DNA of 46,831 nt from Lachnospiraceae bacterium (GTDB taxonomy: Bacteria > Bacillota_A > Clostridia > Lachnospirales > Lachnospiraceae). The stretch lies in contig JAEEJD010000127.1 of the NCBI GenBank assembly GCA_016281675.1, forward strand, positions 1 through 46,831. Reading direction: 5' to 3'. The position numbers and the translations under genes are program-made. Position 1 is the stretch's first letter. Each line of letters starts with the position of its first letter. This document shows positions 42,356-46,831 of the stretch, in pieces. The notes under the pieces were generated by a model. It worked only from the letters and a program-made list of their open reading frames with translations, was not told where the DNA came from and searched no databases.

Positions 42356-43105
42356 TTACTTATCGGTGGGTTTGATCCTTATCTCTCCGTCGCGAAATAC
42401 CCGAATATCCCCGTCAACGTCAAGCATTATCCCTCCTCTGTCGTCTATCCCCGTACATTTTGCGTAAAACAAAGTATCTCCGGACACATAGCAAATGTCC
42501 TTCCCGATGAATATACACCGTTTTCTGTATTCATCGATATGTCCGTATATATCATCCGCGGCGTAAAACTCAGAGAATTTTTCAATGATCATATTCGCAA
42601 GCCTGACAGCCTGCTTTTTAGCATCATCTTTTTCAAGATCACACGCTCTTCCCTTAAGACTTGCATATATATCCGAAATATCATCGGGTATATCGGCCGC
42701 TTCATATATGTTTATCCCGATACCCAGTATCACGTATCGGTCTTTCTTACCGTAATTATGCGCCTGCGCCACTATCCCGCACACTTTTCTTCCGTCAAGG
42801 ATAATGTCATTGACCCACTTGATACCGGTATCGATATTAAACAGTTCCTTAATCGAATCACAAACGGCAACGGCTGCCATTGTCGTTATCATATCAAAGA
42901 CTTCATCGTCATGCGGACGAAGAAGAAGACTCATATACAGATTCCCGCCTTCCGGCGAAAAAAAAGTACGACCGCTCCTTCCCTGTCCGGCGCTCTGAGA
43001 AAAAGCAACCACGCATACCCCTTCCCGTGCGCCGTTATCGGCAAGTTCCTTCAGGGTGATATTGGTACTTGCGACCGATTCATAAATCTTCAGATCTGCT
43101 TCCAT
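42356..43105 (-). CDS. birA: Biotin-protein ligase (no DNA-binding domain)
   Basis: 249 aa. Core motifs: SQSAGQGRSGRTFFSPEGG (biotinyl-AMP loop), GIKWVNDIILDGRKVCGI (catalytic Lys) and GIGINI, followed by the C-terminal SH3-like domain. The N-terminal helix-turn-helix of bifunctional BirA is absent, so it should ligate but not repress. GAGGT precedes the ATG; the start overlaps the DUF6472 gene by 16 bp. The biotin carrier in this window is a likely substrate. Confidence 0.95.
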   Translation of the reverse strand: MEADLKIYESVASTNITLKELADNGAREGVCVVAFSQSAGQGRSGRTFFSPEGGNLYMSLLLRPHDDEVFDMITTMAAVAVCDSIKELFNIDTGIKWVNDIILDGRKVCGIVAQAHNYGKKDRYVILGIGINIYEAADIPDDISDIYASLKGRACDLEKDDAKKQAVRLANMIIEKFSEFYAADDIYGHIDEYRKRCIFIGKDICYVSGDTLFYAKCTGIDDRGGIMLDVDGDIRVFRDGEIRIKPTDK

Positions 43106-43272
43106 ACGACCTCATACTCATTACCGAATTTGTAATAAGGACATTTATACTCCGAACCCGACATGACCCTTCCGTATTCGTCTTCGTCAAGATTCATCCT
43201 GCAGTAGTATTCGTCATACTCCTCATCGTATATATAATTGTCACACGTTTCGCAATTAACCTGCACGCTCAT
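43090..43272 (-). CDS. Small Cys-rich protein (DUF6472-like)
   Basis: 60 aa from the ATG at 43272; a second ATG six bases upstream also fits. Four Cys in the pattern CETC...YYC...KCPYY suggest a small metal-binding fold. The acidic, Tyr-rich core (YDEEYDEYYCRMNLDEDEY) matches what I recall as a DUF6472 domain common in Lachnospiraceae. It overlaps the end of the ABC gene and the start of birA. Function unknown. Confidence 0.8.
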   Translation of the reverse strand: MSVQVNCETCDNYIYDEEYDEYYCRMNLDEDEYGRVMSGSEYKCPYYKFGNEYEVVWKQI

Positions 43273-45115
43273 TTTCATCACCGAACGGACCACTTTCGTT
43301 TTCGGGTTTGCCGGATTCATACAGTTTCTTATAGAATCCGTCCGCCGCGATAAGAGAATCGTGATCCCCCTGTTCAATTATCTTTCCGTTGTTCATCACA
43401 AGGATTATATCCGCATTCCTGACCGTTCCGAGCCTGTGCGCGACGATAAAGCTTGTTCTTCCCTTCATAAGCTTTTCGAATGCGCTTTGTATCTTCATCT
43501 CCGTTCTTGTATCTATAGAACTTGTAGCCTCATCGAGGATCAACATCGGAGGTATGTTCAGCATTACTCTTGTGATACACAGAAGCTGTTTCTGGCCCGC
43601 CGACAGGCCTTCTCCGTCCTCACCGATAACAGTATCATATCCCTTTTCAAGTCTTCTGATAAAGCCGTGGGCATGCGTTTCCTTTGCGGCATTTATCACT
43701 TCCTCGTCGGTTGCCTCCGGTTTAGCCATCCTTAAGTTTTCCATGATAGTTCCCTGTCGGAGCCACGTATCCTGAAGGACCATACCGTACGATCTTCGGA
43801 GACTGTTTCTTGTGACGTTTCTGATATCGTTCCCGTCAACGGAAATGGTTCCGTCATCAACATCATAAAATCTCATGAGCAGATTGATGATCGTGGTCTT
43901 ACCGCATCCGGTCGGTCCGACTATCGCAACTCTCTGTCCGCGGGATACATTTACATTAAGATCTTTAATCAGTTCTTTTTCGGTGACATAGGAAAAATCG
44001 ACATTTTGTAACGAAACATCACCGCTGCAATCGGAAAGGGATAATCCGTCGGAATCACTGCTCTCCACCGGCTCATCAAGTATCTCGAATACCCTGGCGG
44101 CACAGGCAAGCGCGTTCTGAAGTTCGGATATGACCGAAGAAATCTCATTAAACGGTTTTGTATACTGATTTGCATATGACAGGAATACCGTAAGTGTTCC
44201 AACGGTTCCGACATATTCAAGTCCCGGAATGATCTTCCCGTATCCGATACAGAAAAAAGCTCCGCAGAGCGCAACAAGGGCATAACAGACGGCATTCACA
44301 AATCTTGTCGCGGGATTCGTAAGTGATGAGAAGAATATCGCAGACAACGAGGATGCCGACAGACGCTCGTTTATCTCATCGAACCTTTCAAGTACTTCCT
44401 TTTCCTTTGCAAAAGCCTTCACAACCTTCTCGTTACCTGTCATCTCATCTATAAGAGCGGTCATCTGACCTCTTTGTAAGCTCTGCTTACCGAACATCGA
44501 ATAAGTTCTCTTTGAGATGAAACGGGCAATGAATATCGAGAGCGGTGTTACAAGAACGACAACAACGGTTATAAGAGCATTCATGGAAAACATGATGACA
44601 AGCGTTGCTATTATCGTCATTATTCCCGTAAATGCCTGGGTGAATCCGAGAAGCAGCCCTTCCGAAAACTGATCCGCATCGGCCACTATCCTGCTGACAA
44701 TATCACCCTGCGGGTTCGAATCAATGTATCGAAGCGGAAGATGCTCTATCTTCACGATCGCTTCGTTTCTTATCGTCTGAACCGTCCTGTATGTGATCGA
44801 ATTGTTGATAAGGTTCATGCAAAACTGGGTTACGGCAACCGTGGCAGCAAGAAGCGCAGCGCGAAGGAGCCAGTATGAAGCCGTGCCGCTTTCATCTCCT
44901 ATCGCATCGATAGCTCTTCCTATGCATATCGGAACGAGAAGTGTGGCAATGACGGATACCGCCGCCAGAACAAGCGATAACACTATCAATGCGTTATGTT
45001 CCCGCAGGAATGAAAGCACGCGCTTTACGGTTTGAGATTTTCCCTTTTTTGCAAGTGCATCGGAGTCGGTATTAAGATTACCCTTAGGCACGAAGCCCGA
45101 TGTATCCATAGCCAT
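43256..45115 (-). CDS. ABC exporter subunit, ATPase-permease (second of heterodimer)
   Basis: 619 aa. Six membrane helices (about 35-330) are followed by an ABC ATPase with Walker A GPTGCGKTT, signature LSAGQKQLL and Walker B ILDEATSSID carrying the catalytic Glu; the H-loop is VAHRLGT. The TGATG overlap with the upstream ABC gene, and AAGGAGG before the start, suggest a 1:1 pair. Such type IV exporters move drugs, lipids or peptides; the substrate is unknown. Confidence 0.93.
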   Translation of the reverse strand: MAMDTSGFVPKGNLNTDSDALAKKGKSQTVKRVLSFLREHNALIVLSLVLAAVSVIATLLVPICIGRAIDAIGDESGTASYWLLRAALLAATVAVTQFCMNLINNSITYRTVQTIRNEAIVKIEHLPLRYIDSNPQGDIVSRIVADADQFSEGLLLGFTQAFTGIMTIIATLVIMFSMNALITVVVVLVTPLSIFIARFISKRTYSMFGKQSLQRGQMTALIDEMTGNEKVVKAFAKEKEVLERFDEINERLSASSLSAIFFSSLTNPATRFVNAVCYALVALCGAFFCIGYGKIIPGLEYVGTVGTLTVFLSYANQYTKPFNEISSVISELQNALACAARVFEILDEPVESSDSDGLSLSDCSGDVSLQNVDFSYVTEKELIKDLNVNVSRGQRVAIVGPTGCGKTTIINLLMRFYDVDDGTISVDGNDIRNVTRNSLRRSYGMVLQDTWLRQGTIMENLRMAKPEATDEEVINAAKETHAHGFIRRLEKGYDTVIGEDGEGLSAGQKQLLCITRVMLNIPPMLILDEATSSIDTRTEMKIQSAFEKLMKGRTSFIVAHRLGTVRNADIILVMNNGKIIEQGDHDSLIAADGFYKKLYESGKPENESGPFGDENERAG

Positions 45116-46831
45116 CAGACCGCCTCCTTCCCGGGTTCATCTCCGTACTGCGACATGTAGATCTCTTTGTATACCGGAGAAGATTTGAGTAGTTCTTCAT
45201 GAGTACCGAGTCCTGCAGCCTCTCCGTCATCAAGAACGAGTATTTGATCACATGCACTGACCGAAATCGTTCTTTGAGCTATTATTATTACCGTAGGATG
45301 ATAAGAAAGTGAGGCAATATTCTCGCGAAGCTTCTTATCCGTCATGTAATCAAGCGCGGAAGCACTGTCATCAAGAATAAGTATCGAAGGCTTTGCGGCA
45401 AGAACTCTTGCTATGGACAGTCTCTGGCGCTGACCTCCCGAGAAGTTTCTGCCTCCGGCTTCCACTCTCGCATCGAGTCCTCCCTTATCTTCAATGACCT
45501 GTCTGCATACTGCTGCATCGGCGGCCGCAAGAAGATCATCATCGGATGCATCGGCGTTGCCCCATTTAAGGTTGTCTCTTATAGTACCTTCAAACAGAAC
45601 CGCTTTTTGCATAACCGTTCCGACATAAGATCTGCATTTTTCAGGTTCAATACTCTTAACGTTCCTGCCGAAGAGTCTGACCTCACCCGAAGTCGCATCA
45701 TAGAATCTCGGTATCAGATTTGCCACGCTTGTTTTACCGGAACCTGTTCCGCCGATTATACCGAGAGTCTGTCCCGCTTCTACACTAAACGATATATTGC
45801 TGACGGCTTCGTCGGCAAGTTCATGATAACGAAGGCTTACATCGCGAAATTCCACTGCGGGTGTCCTCTGATCATCCGCATCCTCGGTATCCTGTATTGT
45901 GATCATGGAAGGTGTGACATCAAATATCTCATTGACTCTTGACGCCGAAGCGAATGTCCTGTTGAGTGTTACGATAAGATTTGCAAACTTGATCAGTTCC
46001 AACAGGATCTGAGACATGTAATTGTATAATGCAACAACCTGACCGGTTGAAAGTATCCCCGCTTTTACTCTTGCACCGCCCGAATATATCAGAAGCACTA
46101 TCGCAAGATTAATAAGTACATAAGTCAGCGGATTAAGAAGTCCCGACATTCTTCCCGCCTTAAGAAGATAGGTGGCAAGGCTGTCATTTGCTTTCTCGAA
46201 TTCCCCGATCTGTTCATCCTCAAGCGTGAACGCTCTGATGACTCTTGCTCCCGAGAGATTCTCCCTTACAAGTCTGAGCACTTCATCAAGCTTTTGCTGG
46301 GCGTCTTTGAGTCTCGGAATGTTACTCTTCATAATAAGAGCCACTGCAAGCGCAAGAAGTGCGACGACAAGAACAAAGATAAGCGCGCACACCGAATCTA
46401 TCGTAAAAGCCATTACCACGGCGCCTGCAACGATGAACGGAGAACGCAGAAACAGGCGCAGGAACATATTGACGCCGTTTTGCAAAATGTTGACGTCCGC
46501 GGTCTGTCTTGTGATCATCGCGCTGGTTCCTACCGAATCTATCTCGGTAAAGCCGAACGACAGTATATGCGCGAACAGATCGTGACGAAGTTCCTTCGAA
46601 AATCCCGTTGCGGCTTTTGCGGCAAAATACTGTGCGGTACAGGAAACGATAAGTCCCGTTGCACCCAGTATCACGAGTATTACAAAAGACCGAATTATAA
46701 CACCGCTCGACCTTCCGTTAATGCCGCTGTCGATCATATACGCGATCACAAGCGGAACGGTAAGTTCAAACGCCGCCTCCAGCATTTTAAAAAGAGGCGC
46801 AAAAACGCACTCTTTTTTATAGTTGTTCAGA
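45115..46831 (-). CDS. ABC exporter subunit, ATPase-permease (5' end cut by window edge)
   Basis: At least 571 codons, open to the right edge. The in-frame ATG at 46785 is internal: the preceding residues (YKKECVFAPLFK) match the usual N-terminus of the family, so the true start lies outside. Walker A GGTGSGKTS, signature FSGGQRQRLS. Walker B ends LILDDSAS, with Asp in place of the catalytic Glu, and the H-loop position is Gln (AQRTIS). One composite ATP site is therefore expected to be weak, as in heterodimeric exporters such as LmrCD or TM287/288. It pairs with 43256-45115. Confidence 0.92.
   Translation of the reverse strand, partial: LNNYKKECVFAPLFKMLEAAFELTVPLVIAYMIDSGINGRSSGVIIRSFVILVILGATGLIVSCTAQYFAAKAATGFSKELRHDLFAHILSFGFTEIDSVGTSAMITRQTADVNILQNGVNMFLRLFLRSPFIVAGAVVMAFTIDSVCALIFVLVVALLALAVALIMKSNIPRLKDAQQKLDEVLRLVRENLSGARVIRAFTLEDEQIGEFEKANDSLATYLLKAGRMSGLLNPLTYVLINLAIVLLIYSGGARVKAGILSTGQVVALYNYMSQILLELIKFANLIVTLNRTFASASRVNEIFDVTPSMITIQDTEDADDQRTPAVEFRDVSLRYHELADEAVSNISFSVEAGQTLGIIGGTGSGKTSVANLIPRFYDATSGEVRLFGRNVKSIEPEKCRSYVGTVMQKAVLFEGTIRDNLKWGNADASDDDLLAAADAAVCRQVIEDKGGLDARVEAGGRNFSGGQRQRLSIARVLAAKPSILILDDSASALDYMTDKKLRENIASLSYHPTVIIIAQRTISVSACDQILVLDDGEAAGLGTHEELLKSSPVYKEIYMSQYGDEPGKEAV

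Noticed and set aside
1..46831. CRISPR, tRNA, rRNA, IS or prophage
   Set aside because: No direct-repeat array, cloverleaf, transposase or phage structural gene was found on reading both strands.

Overview
The window looks like chromosomal DNA of a strictly anaerobic Firmicute, most likely Lachnospiraceae (Butyrivibrio/Roseburia-like). Supporting evidence is oxygen-sensitive class III ribonucleotide reductase (nrdDG), a six-gene Rnf complex, a Na+-pumping biotin decarboxylase cluster, a DUF6472-type small Cys protein, and the Clostridia gene orders DUF512-der-plsY-gpsA and FAD enzyme-cmk-ispH-rpsA. The family is inferred; no rRNA is present. Almost everything is on the minus strand; only three genes (AP2-like protein, apbE, RNase H-fold exonuclease) are on plus. 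No tRNA, rRNA, CRISPR array, IS element or prophage gene was seen.

Layout. (1) 14497 down to 1: one unbroken minus-strand run, nrdD-nrdG-dut-DUF512-der-plsY-gpsA-MoxR-VWA-REC/HD-GYP-hybrid histidine kinase-degenerate histidine kinase (cut by the left edge). It starts at a promoter carrying two well-spaced NrdR-box candidates. (2) 14487-15433: a divergent plus-strand gene for a protein with two AP2/ERF-like domains flanking an HNH-like core that seems to have lost its catalytic His, ending at a terminator shared with the opposing gene. (3) 15452-17557: two membrane-anchored wall hydrolases (SleB-like and GH25), the first with a 13-bp inverted repeat covering its ribosome-binding site. (4) 17621-23576: apbE (flavin transferase) converging on rnfCDGEAB, whose RnfG and RnfD carry flavinylation motifs. 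(5) 23656-24777: a YprB-like exonuclease. (6) 30005 down to 24766: tetR-FAD enzyme-cmk-ispH-rpsA-cheR. (7) 35400 down to 30129: carboxyltransferase (12S type), OadG-like lipoprotein, biotin carrier, OadB pump, OadA/5S carboxyltransferase. (8) 37820 down to 35533: metallophosphoesterase-scpA-scpB with promoter and terminator. (9) rpsU (too short for a 60-residue cutoff) with its own promoter, leader and terminator. (10) right edge down to 38232: heterodimeric ABC exporter (first subunit cut by the edge), DUF6472, birA, orphan HPt, asnA, alaS.

How the genes work together. Energy metabolism dominates: Rnf couples ferredoxin oxidation to NAD+ reduction and an ion gradient, ApbE matures it, the biotin decarboxylase is a second ion pump, and BirA would biotinylate its carrier. 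A signalling theme also recurs: hybrid kinase, kinase-like protein, HD-GYP regulator, an orphan HPt and a CheR. The best candidates for something undescribed are the AP2/dead-HNH protein whose promoter shares a palindromic -35 region with the nrdDG promoter, the kinase-like protein with a damaged ATP site, and the ribosome-binding-site hairpin of the SleB-like gene.
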